DNA of 64,000 nucleotides from Actinomycetales bacterium (GCA_017308515.1 JAFKEN010000006.1:1-64000), one strand, 5' to 3'. Counted from the first letter of the stretch, positions 8,827-17,841 are shown. Numbers and translations are program-made. Notes: generated from the sequence alone by a model not told the origin.

Positions 8827-9075
8827 TTAGTCATCGCTGGTGATGACGACTCGCTGCCCGTCGAGCAGGGTGGTGTGGTAGCCCGGGGTGGTTCGGTCTG
8901 CCGGTTCGATGAAGGTGACGCCGAGGACGGTCATGCCCTCGGAGTGGCTGACCCACTCGAGGGTGCCGAACGGGGTGCTCGGCTCGAGCAGCGCCTCCAG
9001 GTCGGGGATCATCCAACTGACCCGCGAGCCGACGTGGTCGTAGGCGAGCTTGCCGGCCGGGATGGTCGCGGTCAT
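8827..9075 (-). CDS. Small uncharacterised element protein (82 aa)
   Basis: The 82-residue product starts MTATIPAGKLAYDHVG and is predicted to be mostly beta-strand, with no signal peptide and no recognised catalytic motif. Its ATG overlaps the stop of the preceding frameshifted gene (ATGA, 9075-9072), so the two belong to one transcript. The compact gene cluster 10124-8827 looks like conserved ICE backbone of unknown function. The bases between this gene and the zeta antitoxin (8661-8826) show nothing recognisable. Confidence 0.55.
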   Translation of the reverse strand: MTATIPAGKLAYDHVGSRVSWMIPDLEALLEPSTPFGTLEWVSHSEGMTVLGVTFIEPADRTTPGYHTTLLDGQRVVITSDD

Positions 9076-9454
9076 GGCTGGTCCGGCGGGGCTTCGGTGA
9101 GGATGTAGTGGTCGCGGGGCGGGAGCCCGGGTAGGGCTTCGAGGGAGTAGGTGTCCCTGTCGGTGGCGACGCTCCAGCTGCCCAGGGTGATCTGCCCGTT
9201 CCGGGAGTAGGCGACGAAGACGTCATCGTCGCTGCGTTCGGTGGTGAGCCACAGTGAGCGGCGTCGACCTTGGTCGACGAGCGCCCAGGCGTCGAGGATC
9301 GCGCAGACGTCGTCGACGCCGATGCACGGGTCGAGGTCGCCACGCCACGTCAGCTGGTAGGTCGCGGTGACGGTGACGGACTCGCCGCCTGCCGGGGCGA
9401 AAGTGAAGTCGCGCTGCTCGTCCTTGGCGGCCCGGGACGGGTGTGTTGGGTCAT
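9072..9454 (-). pseudogene. Small element gene with an apparent single-base frameshift
   Basis: An ATG at 9454 with a good ribosome site (AAGGAG, 10 bp upstream) opens a frame that dies after 34 codons. A second frame, starting KDEQRDFTFAPAGGES at about 9429, runs uninterrupted to a TGA at 9074-9072 exactly overlapping the next gene's ATG. That second frame has the high third-position GC and balanced composition of real protein (about 118 residues) but has no usable start codon of its own before it. The two parts join if one base is added in the CCGCCAAGG stretch near 9428. Either the gene is broken, or the base is a sequencing error, or there is recoding. The function of the product is not recognised. 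Confidence 0.6.
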
Positions 9455-9467
9455 TGCTGTCTCCTTG

Positions 9468-10124
9468 TCATTCTTGGCTGAGAACGTCAGCTCGGTGGGT
9501 GGCGGAGAGGTCGAAGCCTCGCCAGGGGCTGCGGCGCGGCACGTGCCGTGTGCCGAGGCCGGAGCGTTCGGTGCGGATGGGGGCGCCCGGCATCTGCCAG
9601 TCGACGGGGTAGTGCTCCTCGATCCAGGCGGCGAGCTTCGTGCTTGGCCGGTTCTGGTCGTCGCGTCTGGTGATCGCGGCAGGGATCGCGGGGAGGGTGC
9701 GCCAGCCGGACCACGCGTGGTCATGCCACGCCTCGACGACGTGCTGTTCCATGCCGTCGGCATGCCAGCGGCAGTGCTGACAGATGGCTCGGTACATCAG
9801 ATCGCCCACGCACTGGCAGCGCTCGCCGTAGTGGTCGCAGCGCAGATCCGCGGTCAGGACGCTGAGGTCGTGCCCGTCGGTGTCGGTATTGGCGCCCTCC
9901 ATCGTGATGGCCGGGTGCCACATGTGGGAGCGGGGGATGCAGCCGAAGCTGCCGTGCTCGAACACCCACCGCTCGAACGCTGCCGCGAGTTCGTCGGGCG
10001 GGTAGTAGGCGCTCGTGAAGTGCAGCGGGGCGGGGCCGTCCCACGGTGGCGCGGCCTGCAGGTCGGCGTCGTGGATGAGGGTGTCGATGTCGAAGGCGAG
10101 CTGTCCAGCCGCATCGGTTCTCAT
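9468..10124 (-). CDS. DUF6349-like protein with Cys/His cluster
   Basis: The product is 218 residues from an ATG at 10124 preceded by AGGAAGG. A central cysteine/histidine cluster (RCDHYGERCQC, then CQHCRWH about 17 residues later) suggests a zinc site. The N-terminus starts MRTDAAGQLAFDIDTL, similar in flavour to other small proteins of actinobacterial elements. I match it from memory to the DUF6349 family often found in Micrococcales ICEs; the role is unknown. Its stop at 9468 lies 14 bp before the next gene's ATG, so it heads the 10124-8827 transcript. Confidence 0.6.
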   Translation of the reverse strand: MRTDAAGQLAFDIDTLIHDADLQAAPPWDGPAPLHFTSAYYPPDELAAAFERWVFEHGSFGCIPRSHMWHPAITMEGANTDTDGHDLSVLTADLRCDHYGERCQCVGDLMYRAICQHCRWHADGMEQHVVEAWHDHAWSGWRTLPAIPAAITRRDDQNRPSTKLAAWIEEHYPVDWQMPGAPIRTERSGLGTRHVPRRSPWRGFDLSATHRADVLSQE

Positions 10125-10329
10125 AGGGTCTGTCCTTCCTCTTCTTCTCAGATGCCGTCCGGCACCCTTGCCGGGGTCGGGTCCGGCGGTTGCCCGCTCA
10201 AGGGCCTTCAGAGCGAAAAGTTCTCGGAGGGAGGCACGACCGGAGGGAGGTTTTCGCGTGCCCTTGACGGAGCGGCCGACGGACCCGCACAATCGGGGCC
10301 TGCCGGACGGTGCCGACGCTCGGGCGCGA

Positions 10330-13300
10330 TCAGGCCAGGGAGGCTCCGGCGTCAGGCGAGCTGTGCGTGGGCGTCGAGTAGTCGGGCGCGGCGGGCTGCG
10401 TGACCGGCGCTGCGCCCATGGGCGAAGACGTCTGGGTCGTGGAGGTGTTGTCGGGCGCGAGGTCAGCGAGGGCCGCGTCCACCCGTGCGAGCTCGGCGCG
10501 GGCGGTGTCCAGCGCGTCGCGGTGTTTGAACGGGGAGCCGAGGTTGCGTTCCGCGTCGGCGCGGGATTCCTCGGCGCTGGTAATCCGTTCTCGGGTTCTG
10601 GCGATCAGGTCGGGGATGTTGGCGGCTCGGTGTTCGAGCTGGCGGATCAGACCGAGGGCGTCGTCGAGGACTTTCTCGATCGGGCTGACGGCGGCGGAGC
10701 CGGGGACGCCTTCCAGGTTGAGTTCGAGGAGGATCTTGCCCAGGTCGGTGCGGGTGCGGGCGATGATGGGGAAGCCGCTGATCTGCCCGAGCGGGCCGTG
10801 GCCGCGGTCGTCTCGCAGGGGGCGGGCGTACTGCAGGGACCGGCCGCGCGCCCATTGCGCGATCGCGGTGGCGGCATCGGTCCGCGAGGTGTACTGGCCG
10901 CGGCCGATGGTGATGCGGAATCGGTCGCCGGAGAGGTCTTCCACCTTGCCCAGCGCTTCGTCCAGGGCTGACATCTCGGCTCGAAGGCGCTCGAGGTTTC
11001 GGTTGGAGGAGTCGATGGCGAAGCGGAGGGTGTTCTGTGCGCGGTGGTAGGCGCGCTCCAGCCGCTCCAGCCTGGTGGCCTCGTTGAGGGCGATGGAGCG
11101 TTCCAGCAGGAGCGGGTTGCCGGAGGCGAGGGCTTTGGCTTCGGCGGCGGAGAGACTGTCACTGCCGAGGTCGTCGATCTCCCGGACGTCGAGGCGTCCG
11201 CGCATGACTTGCCCGATGAACTTGGACTTCCGTTCGATGGCCTGCCACATGTAGGCGGCGAAGGTGTGCTCGGTGACGTACTGGATCACCTCCACCTCGG
11301 CGTTCTGGTTTCCCTGCCGGAGGATGCGGCCGTGGCGTTGGGCGACGTCGGCGGGTCGCCATGGGCAGTCCACGTCGTGCAGCGCGATGGCGCGGGCTTG
11401 CACGTTGGTGCCGACCCCGGCCTTGCTGGTGGAGGCGATGAGGATCGCGACCTTGCCGTCCCGGCAGGCGGCGAACAGGCGCGCCTTTTCGGCGTCGTTG
11501 CGGGCCTCGTGCACGAACCGGACCCCGCCCTCGGGGACGCCGCGGGCGGTGAGACCAACCTTGAGGTAGTCGTAGGCGTTCCACTTGGTCGGGTTGGGGG
11601 TGCCGAGGTCGCAGAACACGATCTGCAGCGCGCCGGGCAGGGGGGAAGGCTGCCCGGTGCGCGTGTCCAGGTAGGTGTTGCCGGCGTGGGCGTGGTGGAT
11701 GTGCGCGATGCGGTCGGCGATCTCATCCAGTGGGACGATCGCGGGGTTGACGGCCGGGTCGATCATGCGGATGTCGAGGGCGGCTTTGCGGCCGTCGGTG
11801 GAGATGTTGAGCATGTTGTCCTCGGACGGTTGCACCGACCGGTTCGCGACGCGTTCGGCGCGTTCGCCGAGGCGTGCGACGTAGTCGCGGACTTCCTCGC
11901 CGGGGGTGAGGACGACGGTTTCGGGGATGCGTCGCCCGTCCGGTCGTTCCTTGATGAGCGGGGTGGGCAGGTCGAGGTCGTCGGCGGTTTTCACATCGGC
12001 GAAGACGTGCCAGATGCGTAGCATCTCGGGGACGTTCTGGAACTTCGCGAACCGGGTCTTGACCCGGAAGTTGCTGCCGCCGGTGGGCGCCATCTCCACC
12101 GCGGTGACGGTCTTGCCGAATGTGGCCGCCCACGCATCGAACGGCAGAACGCCCGCCTCGGCCAGCAGGTCCGGGCGCAGGTACCGGGTCATCACATGGG
12201 CTTCGGTGATCGAGTTCGCGATCGGTGTCGCGGTGGCGAACGTCGCGTACCGGGACGGGTGGCTGCGGCGCAGGTAGTCAATCTTCAGTGCGAGGTCGAA
12301 CGCGCGCGCGGATCCGTCGATGGCGGCGTCGGGGATGTTGGAGGTGCTGACCAGGTTCTTGTAGTCGTGGGCCTCATCGACAATGGCGTAGTCGATGCCG
12401 GTCGATTCGAAGGTGACGCCGGCATCCCTGGGGGTGTCGAGCATCTTCTTGACCTTCTCCTCCTCGCGGGCTATGGCCTTCTCGATCTGCTTGAGGGTGC
12501 GGCCGTCGTCCTCGGCGGTGAAGTCCAGCGCCTGCTTGAGGACTGTCAGGTGCTGGTCCGTGAACGCGGTCAGGTTCTCCGGTTCCAGGTCGAGGCGTTG
12601 GAACGCAGTGCGGGTGAGAATGATCCCGTCCCAGTCGTTCGCGGCGGCGCGGGCGACGAAGATGCGCCGCTTGTCCCCGGCGAGGGTGTCGCTGTTCGCG
12701 GCAAGGATGCGGGCCTGCGGATACAGCTGCAGCCACTCCCGGGAGAACTGCTCGAGCATGTGGTTGGGGACCACGATCGCCGGTTTGCGGACCATCCCGA
12801 GGCGTCGCAGTTCCATCGCGCCGACGACCATCTCGGCGGTCTTCCCGGCACCGACCTCGTGGAACAGCCCGACCGCGGGTTCGGCGATCATCCGCGCGAC
12901 CGCGGCCCGCTGGTGCGGGCGCAGCTCGAACGCGTCGGTCATGCCCGGCAGGGACAGGTACTCGCCGTCGCTGCTGTAGTCGCGTAAGGCTATCGAGTTG
13001 AACCGGCGGTTGTACTCGGCCGCAAGTTCGCGGGCACGGTCGGGGTCCTCCCACACCCACTCCTCGAACCGTTCGATCAGCTGCCCCGCCTTGTCCTGCG
13101 CGGCGGCGGTCTCGGTCGGGTTGAACACGGACCGTTCCCGGCCGTCGGCGTCCTTGTAGGTGTCGTCGACCCGGATCGGGGTCTGATTCGCGATCAGTTC
13201 GAACAGGTCAGGAGCCGGGCGGCGTTCGGTGCCCCATTCCTGGGACGCGCGCACGGTGAACCGCATCCCGCCGCGCACCTTCCACGTCGCCGGCAGCGGG

Positions 13301-15357
13301 CAGGTGACCGTGACGCCCTGGTCGCCGAGCAGTTCGCGCAGGAACTGCTGGTGAATCTCGGGACTGATCCACACCGCGCCGATCTTCGCGGTGATCTCCT
13401 CGGGCCCCAACGGATCGGGCAGCACCCGCTGGAGGGCCTCGACGTTCACCAGGAACCGGTCGTCCTGCTCGGCAGCGAACCGGGCAGCCTCGATCTTCGG
13501 GTAGATCGACCCGGACAGATAGGCGGGTGCGTGCACCAGGGCGCCGTCCTGCTCGGGGTCGTCGTAGACCAGGTCGCCCAGCAGTTCGCGCGCCTGGTCC
13601 GGGGCCTCGCCGAGCAGGTCGGCAATCGTGGCCAGGTCGATGCGGCCCAGCCGGTCCAGGCAGATCTGCACCGCCTCCGCCGGGGTCTCCGCCCCGAGCC
13701 GCTCCGGACGCGGAGCGACCACCCGGTGGGTCAGCAGCGCGGCCGGTTCTGCTTCCTGGGTGTCGTCGTCGAAGACCTCCAACGCGAACACCAACGGCCC
13801 GAACGGGTCACCGCGCAGCAGCCGGGTCGCCGCCGGGGTGCGGCGTGCCATGATCGGCTCACCGTCCTCGCCGGTGCGGCCGGTCGGGGTGCGGGTGAAC
13901 CGGTTGATCGGCCCGAACCGGTACAGGTAGGACCGCCACTCGGCCAGCAGCCCCGCGCGGCTCGTGCCGATCTCGATCGTGTCGTCCACGGTGGCGCGCT
14001 CCAACGCGAGCTGGCGCGCGGCCTGGTCCCGCAGACGCAGCAGATGCCGCAGCTCCTTCCCCGCGGACGCCGGCACCTTCAGCGGCTCCTTCCGACCGCC
14101 GGTGACGATCGTGAATCCGCCGTCGGGTTCGGCGGTGATCGTGCCGTCCCACGCCGCGCCCACGTCTTCGCCGTCGAGGTCGACCATCTCGGCTCGCTCG
14201 AAGGGCCGTTCGGTGAGCACCAGTCCGGCGGTGTGAGCGTCCGCGACGATGCGGTCGAGGGCTTCCCGCAGGCGGGGTGCGACGTCGGTGAGGTCGCCGC
14301 GAACGTGAAGAGTGTCGGCGTTGTACATGCCGTGCCGCATCGTGAGCGTGCCGAGCACGTTCTCCGGACGCTGGTCGAAGTAGGCGTTCATCTTCACCGT
14401 CGCACCATCGACTTCACGGGTTGTGACGGCTTCCCACGTGGGGTCGTGGGGCGTGCAGTCGGGTTCGCGACGGCGGAGGATCAGCAGGTCGGTGAGGGCC
14501 TCGGTGCCGGCGGTGCGACGGTGCGCCCCGTTCGGCAGCCGGATCGCACCCAGCAGGTCCGCGTAGCGGGACATCTCGCGCCGCGCCGCCGGGTTCGCGG
14601 CGTCGAGCGTGAAGTGGGAGGTGAGCGCGGCGACGATCCCGCCTGGCCGGGTCAGCCGCAGCGCTTTGAGCAGGAAGTGGTTGTGGATCGAGTGCCGGTT
14701 GGCGTTGTCCACCGGATCGTGCAGCGCGATGTCGGCGAACGGGACGTTTCCGACGGTGGCGTCGAACCAACCGCCGGCGAAGCGGGTGTCGGCGAACGAC
14801 TCCGCCCGCACCTGATGCTGCGGGTAGAGCGCCTGCGCGATCCGCGCACTCGTCGAGTCCAACTCGACCCCGACCATGCGGGCGCCTTCCGGCGCCAGTC
14901 CAAGGAAGGTGCCGGACCCGCACCCCGGTTCCAGCACCCGCCCGCTCGTGAAGCCGAGGTCGGTGAGCGCCTGCCAGATCGCCGCGACGTAGGCGGGGTC
15001 GGTGTAGTGCGCGTTCAGCACCGTGCGGCGAGCCTGCTTGTACTCGGCCTCGGACAGCAGTTCCTGCAGCACCGCGCGTTCGTCCGCCCAGGTCGAGTCG
15101 CGGTCGTCGAACACGGCCGGGATGGCTCCCCAACTCGACCACCCGGCCAGCACCTCCTGCTCGTGGGCGGTCGCGGGACGTTCCTCGGTTTTCAGGGTGC
15201 GCAGCATCCGGATCGCGGCGAGGTTCGCCTGCAACCTGGCCCGGTCCCCGGACGGTGCCAGCGGGGTGGCCGAGTCGGGCCGGAAGGAGACGGCTACCGG
15301 TCGGTCGGCTCCGTGTTCAGGTGACGCTGCCAGCGGGCCTGCACCGACGCCTGCCAC
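10330..15357 (-). CDS. Giant N6-adenine methylase/SNF2 helicase fusion (DarB-like antirestriction type)
   Basis: The product is about 1,675 residues if the GTG at 15357 is used. An N-terminal methylase domain has EPGCGSGTF near residue 145 and a GNVPFADI motif IV. A helicase follows, with a VGAGKT Walker A near 830, DEAH near 990, ATATPIANS as motif III, and QRHGRILRQG near 1340; the C-terminus is helical coiled coil. This architecture (COG4646-type) is found in conjugative elements and in phage P1 DarB, which protects incoming DNA from restriction. The start is uncertain: the frame stays open to 16038, but that stretch is occupied by another real gene (15294-15827) and is low-complexity in this frame. 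An in-frame TTG (in RLQANL) is a second candidate. The C-terminal part could also act in conjugative DNA processing. Confidence 0.8.
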   Translation of the reverse strand: MAGVGAGPLAASPEHGADRPVAVSFRPDSATPLAPSGDRARLQANLAAIRMLRTLKTEERPATAHEQEVLAGWSSWGAIPAVFDDRDSTWADERAVLQELLSEAEYKQARRTVLNAHYTDPAYVAAIWQALTDLGFTSGRVLEPGCGSGTFLGLAPEGARMVGVELDSTSARIAQALYPQHQVRAESFADTRFAGGWFDATVGNVPFADIALHDPVDNANRHSIHNHFLLKALRLTRPGGIVAALTSHFTLDAANPAARREMSRYADLLGAIRLPNGAHRRTAGTEALTDLLILRRREPDCTPHDPTWEAVTTREVDGATVKMNAYFDQRPENVLGTLTMRHGMYNADTLHVRGDLTDVAPRLREALDRIVADAHTAGLVLTERPFERAEMVDLDGEDVGAAWDGTITAEPDGGFTIVTGGRKEPLKVPASAGKELRHLLRLRDQAARQLALERATVDDTIEIGTSRAGLLAEWRSYLYRFGPINRFTRTPTGRTGEDGEPIMARRTPAATRLLRGDPFGPLVFALEVFDDDTQEAEPAALLTHRVVAPRPERLGAETPAEAVQICLDRLGRIDLATIADLLGEAPDQARELLGDLVYDDPEQDGALVHAPAYLSGSIYPKIEAARFAAEQDDRFLVNVEALQRVLPDPLGPEEITAKIGAVWISPEIHQQFLRELLGDQGVTVTCPLPATWKVRGGMRFTVRASQEWGTERRPAPDLFELIANQTPIRVDDTYKDADGRERSVFNPTETAAAQDKAGQLIERFEEWVWEDPDRARELAAEYNRRFNSIALRDYSSDGEYLSLPGMTDAFELRPHQRAAVARMIAEPAVGLFHEVGAGKTAEMVVGAMELRRLGMVRKPAIVVPNHMLEQFSREWLQLYPQARILAANSDTLAGDKRRIFVARAAANDWDGIILTRTAFQRLDLEPENLTAFTDQHLTVLKQALDFTAEDDGRTLKQIEKAIAREEEKVKKMLDTPRDAGVTFESTGIDYAIVDEAHDYKNLVSTSNIPDAAIDGSARAFDLALKIDYLRRSHPSRYATFATATPIANSITEAHVMTRYLRPDLLAEAGVLPFDAWAATFGKTVTAVEMAPTGGSNFRVKTRFAKFQNVPEMLRIWHVFADVKTADDLDLPTPLIKERPDGRRIPETVVLTPGEEVRDYVARLGERAERVANRSVQPSEDNMLNISTDGRKAALDIRMIDPAVNPAIVPLDEIADRIAHIHHAHAGNTYLDTRTGQPSPLPGALQIVFCDLGTPNPTKWNAYDYLKVGLTARGVPEGGVRFVHEARNDAEKARLFAACRDGKVAILIASTSKAGVGTNVQARAIALHDVDCPWRPADVAQRHGRILRQGNQNAEVEVIQYVTEHTFAAYMWQAIERKSKFIGQVMRGRLDVREIDDLGSDSLSAAEAKALASGNPLLLERSIALNEATRLERLERAYHRAQNTLRFAIDSSNRNLERLRAEMSALDEALGKVEDLSGDRFRITIGRGQYTSRTDAATAIAQWARGRSLQYARPLRDDRGHGPLGQISGFPIIARTRTDLGKILLELNLEGVPGSAAVSPIEKVLDDALGLIRQLEHRAANIPDLIARTRERITSAEESRADAERNLGSPFKHRDALDTARAELARVDAALADLAPDNTSTTQTSSPMGAAPVTQPAAPDYSTPTHSSPDAGASLA

Positions 15358-15827
15358 TCCGTGGGGTGCTTCGTCCAGAACTGCCAGGGAGAAGAGGCCA
15401 TCGTCATCTCTTCGAGGTACGTCCTCGGCAGCATCCAGTCCGTCGCCGCCTGATCGAAGTCCAGACTCGTCTCCGCCAGCCCCTGCTGTTGCGCCTGCAT
15501 CCGCCAGGCCCAGTCGATCAGCGCGTCCTCCTGCGGGCTGGTCTGCAGCCATTCCTCGAAGGTCGACTCCGGCTCGGGGAACATCCCCGACTCCGCCCGC
15601 GCGATCTCCTCCGCCTCCGAGCGGACCCTGTTCAGCCGGGCCACCTTGTCCAGATAGTCCTCCCCCGGCAGATCCGGTCCCGCCAGCTGCGCGCTCAGCG
15701 CGTCCACCTGGGTCAGCATCTCCTCGCCGGCCCGGGTGAAGAACGCCTCCGGGTCGGTCAGCTCCTGGTAGGCGGTCGGCCGGTGCAGGCGCCAGTGCTC
15801 CATCGCCTGCCGCCCGTACTGGTTCAT
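15294..15827 (-). CDS. Uncharacterised element protein upstream of the methylase/helicase
   Basis: This 177-residue acidic, helix-rich protein begins MNQYGRQAMEHWRLHRPTAY and contains YLDKVARLNRVRSEAEEIA. Third codon positions are almost entirely G or C in this frame, while the overlapping frame is Gly/Ala-rich nonsense, so this one is real. GGAGAG lies upstream of the ATG at 15827. The good codon pattern extends further to an ATG at 15908 that would add a hydrophobic stretch (WLTVLAGTMAML), so a longer form is possible. The end overlaps the helicase start region by about 60 bp. Such proteins accompany the large helicase in related elements; no function is known to me. Confidence 0.7.
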   Translation of the reverse strand: MNQYGRQAMEHWRLHRPTAYQELTDPEAFFTRAGEEMLTQVDALSAQLAGPDLPGEDYLDKVARLNRVRSEAEEIARAESGMFPEPESTFEEWLQTSPQEDALIDWAWRMQAQQQGLAETSLDFDQAATDWMLPRTYLEEMTMASSPWQFWTKHPTEWQASVQARWQRHLNTEPTDR

Positions 15828-16003
15828 CCGCCCACTCTCCCCGATCCTCAGCAGCATCGCCATCGTCCCTGCCAGCACCGTCAGCCACATCGGCTTCACC
15901 CGGCTCATCGATCTGCTCCGTCCCCTGGTCCGGTTCCTCCTCGCCCCACAGGTCGAAGGCGAGTTGCGTCGGCGAGGGCTCCGTGCGGCGCCGCACCACG
16001 CTG

Positions 16004-16384
16004 CTATCTCCGCGGTGCGGTGTCGGTTCTCTGCCCATCGCCGAGTTCGAACAGGGCCGATCCCTGCGAGATGGGCGGGGGGTCGTCGAGGACAGAGGCG
16101 CGCAGTTCGGCCTCGCTGTTGCCGACCAGCCGGTCCGCCCGCTCCAGCAGCAGATCGATCCCGACCCGGATCAGCGTGTTCTCGGTCAGCCGCGGTCCGC
16201 TGCGCACGGTGCGACGTCGCCCGAGCACCTGCACCAGCCGGGACAGGGCGACGTACTGGTCCTCCCGCACCCGCGCTTCCTTCCGCGCCATCCGCTGATA
16301 CAGCGGCGTCGACGGTCGCCACCGGGCCGATGCCGGTGCGAGCGCCCGCACTCCCGGCGGTCGCGACTGCCTGGACTCACTCAT
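16004..16384 (-). CDS. Ribbon-helix-helix-like DNA-binding protein
   Basis: The product is 126 residues. The stretch from about residue 40 to 95 (QYVALSRLVQVLGRRR ... LTENTLIRVGIDLLLERAD) has a strand-helix-helix layout like plasmid RHH repressors and MobC/ParG-type partners. The ATG at 16384 is preceded by GGGAGAG. A 15-bp motif shared with two other promoters of the element lies exactly 19 bp upstream, so this protein is a plausible candidate for binding it. It may alternatively be an accessory DNA-transfer protein. The 175 bp between its end and the next gene are open in the helicase frame (PTQLAFDLWGEEEPDQ). Confidence 0.55.
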   Translation of the reverse strand: MSESRQSRPPGVRALAPASARWRPSTPLYQRMARKEARVREDQYVALSRLVQVLGRRRTVRSGPRLTENTLIRVGIDLLLERADRLVGNSEAELRASVLDDPPPISQGSALFELGDGQRTDTAPRR

Positions 16385-16402
16385 CACACTCTCCCGTGTA
16401 TA

Positions 16403-16417
16403 TTCGCGTCACGTATT
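16403..16417 (-). promoter_or_regulatory. Shared 15-bp operator motif, copy 1
   Basis: TTCGCGTCACGTATT (plus-strand reading) lies 19 bp upstream of the RHH-like gene start. It matches the copies at 17860-17874 and 17925-17940, so it is likely a regulator-binding site or a conserved promoter element of this mobile element. Confidence 0.5.
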
Positions 16418-16447
16418 AGCAATGGAATCACCCGTTGATAATCCATG

Positions 16448-16717
16448 TCAAGGATTTACGACGCCGGGGTCGGCGAGGGACTTCAGGTGACGGATGAAGC
16501 CCTGGCGGTCGGCGCCGGGGTCGGTGATGAGCACGCGGATCCGCTCGCGGAGTGCCTCGAGCTCGGCGTGCGGCAGTCGCTGGAGGGGGCGGAGGCACCA
16601 GCCGAGGTCCTCGTCGAGGGTGTAGCCGGGTTCGGCCTCGGGCCGGTCCGGATAGTAGGTGAAGGCGGCGACGGCGACCCGGTACACGGCGGCGTCGACC
16701 TGCGATCGGTCGAGCAT
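16448..16717 (-). CDS. Small uncharacterised element protein (89 aa)
   Basis: The product is 89 residues from an ATG at 16717 with AGAGGAG six bases upstream. It starts MLDRSQVDAAVYRVAVAAF and contains ITDPGADRQGFIRHLKSLADP, a helical, acidic protein with no signal peptide, membrane segment or known motif. It lies between the repeat-rich protein and the RHH-like gene on the same strand. The 152 bp upstream (16718-16869) hold no further gene that I can support. Confidence 0.6.
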   Translation of the reverse strand: MLDRSQVDAAVYRVAVAAFTYYPDRPEAEPGYTLDEDLGWCLRPLQRLPHAELEALRERIRVLITDPGADRQGFIRHLKSLADPGVVNP

Positions 16718-16869
16718 GGGATGCTCCTCTTCTCTGGGTGGTTGCGGTGGGCGGTTGGCGATGTGCGCCGCCGCAGCGAGCGGACGGCAGCGGCTGAACG
16801 ATGGTCGGGCGGCCGGATGGGTTGCGGCGGCCCGGCCGCGCGGCGGGTGCTTCCGGCTGGGCACGGCGC

Positions 16870-17841
16870 TCATAGTCCGATCCCTCCGCTCGGCGCCGCC
16901 GGGGCGACCGGCTCGTAGGGATCGGGCTGCGGGCACGGCTCGGGCCGCCGCGGCGTGATCCGTAGCCGGTCGTTGATGACGCGGGCAATGGCGTCCATGC
17001 GCTCCTCCTCAGCGGTTCGACGGTTGACGACGGCAGAACTGGTCTCTGGATGCTTCAGCGCGTACTGCTCCGCACGGAACCGCTCACAGTCCCGCTCCCA
17101 CGCGGCGATCAACTCGGGCGGGGTGCGCAGCTCCTCCCGGACCCGCTCCCGGTACTCCGGCGTCAGCGCGCGACCGAAGAACGCGCCAGCTGCGGCCGCG
17201 TTCGCGGCACGCTCCTCTGCCCCGATCCGGTGCAGGCGCCGCACCGGCAGGCCGGCCTCTTTGCGGCGGCGCTCGCGGGCCCGCCACTGCCGTGACCGTT
17301 CCCGGTCCTGCTCGCGATGCTCCTCGTGGTAGCGGCGGCTGTATTCGCGGCACTCCTCGGCATGTTCCGCGTAGTACGCCTGCGCGCGCCGCGCATTGGT
17401 GCTCGGGTCGAGGCGCTTCTTCTCCCGCTGCCGCCGGTTGACCTCTTCGCGGTTGCGCGCCCGCCAGGCGTCGTTGCGGCGCTTCTTTCCCTCCCGGAAG
17501 CCTTCGGGGTCGGCAGCCCGCCGTCCGGCGAGGTACTCACGGACCTTCGCTCGGCTCGCCTCGACGTCCGCGTGGTAGCGCGCACGCGAGTAGGCGGCCT
17601 TCCGCAGCCGACGCTCCTCCGTCTTGCGCTCCTCGGCTGCACGCCGCCGCATGTACTCCCGGTTCGACTCCCGAGCGTGATCCAGGTTGGCTTCGCGCCA
17701 CCGCTTCCGGTACGCCGCGATCTCCTCGGCGTGCTCCCCCCGGTACTTCTTCGTGTAGGCGGCCCGCTCCTCGGCATGCTCCGCGCGGTAGCGCCGGCCA
17801 CGCTCGAGGCGCTGACGCCGTTCCCGTTCCGCCTTGTTCAC
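16870..17841 (-). CDS. Arg/Glu-rich helical repeat protein
   Basis: This 323-residue, strongly charged protein starts at GTG 17841, chosen over the GTG at 17850 because AAAGG sits at the right distance. Residues 1-200 are built of loose repeats resembling YRAEHAEERAAYTKKYRGEH, i.e. Tyr-Arg-x-x-His-x-Glu-Glu-x3-Tyr followed by basic residues, about 15-18 residues apart. The C-terminal part is helical and more ordinary (LTPEYRERVREELRTPPELI). The pattern suggests a rod-like or nucleic-acid-coating protein. No catalytic motif is recognised. Operator copy 2 lies 19 bp upstream of the start, the same spacing as for the RHH-like gene. Confidence 0.6.
   Translation of the reverse strand: MNKAERERRQRLERGRRYRAEHAEERAAYTKKYRGEHAEEIAAYRKRWREANLDHARESNREYMRRRAAEERKTEERRLRKAAYSRARYHADVEASRAKVREYLAGRRAADPEGFREGKKRRNDAWRARNREEVNRRQREKKRLDPSTNARRAQAYYAEHAEECREYSRRYHEEHREQDRERSRQWRARERRRKEAGLPVRRLHRIGAEERAANAAAAGAFFGRALTPEYRERVREELRTPPELIAAWERDCERFRAEQYALKHPETSSAVVNRRTAEEERMDAIARVINDRLRITPRRPEPCPQPDPYEPVAPAAPSGGIGL

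Noticed and set aside
15828-16038. Extension of the helicase to an ATG at 16038
   Set aside because: A real gene occupies 15294-15827 in another frame and the helicase frame there is low complexity, so a continuous 1,902-aa protein is unlikely; kept as a finding instead.
16870-17841. CRISPR-like or DNA-level tandem repeat
   Set aside because: The repetition is at protein level (charged helical repeats) and not in near-identical DNA units; no repeat-spacer structure occurs anywhere in the window.
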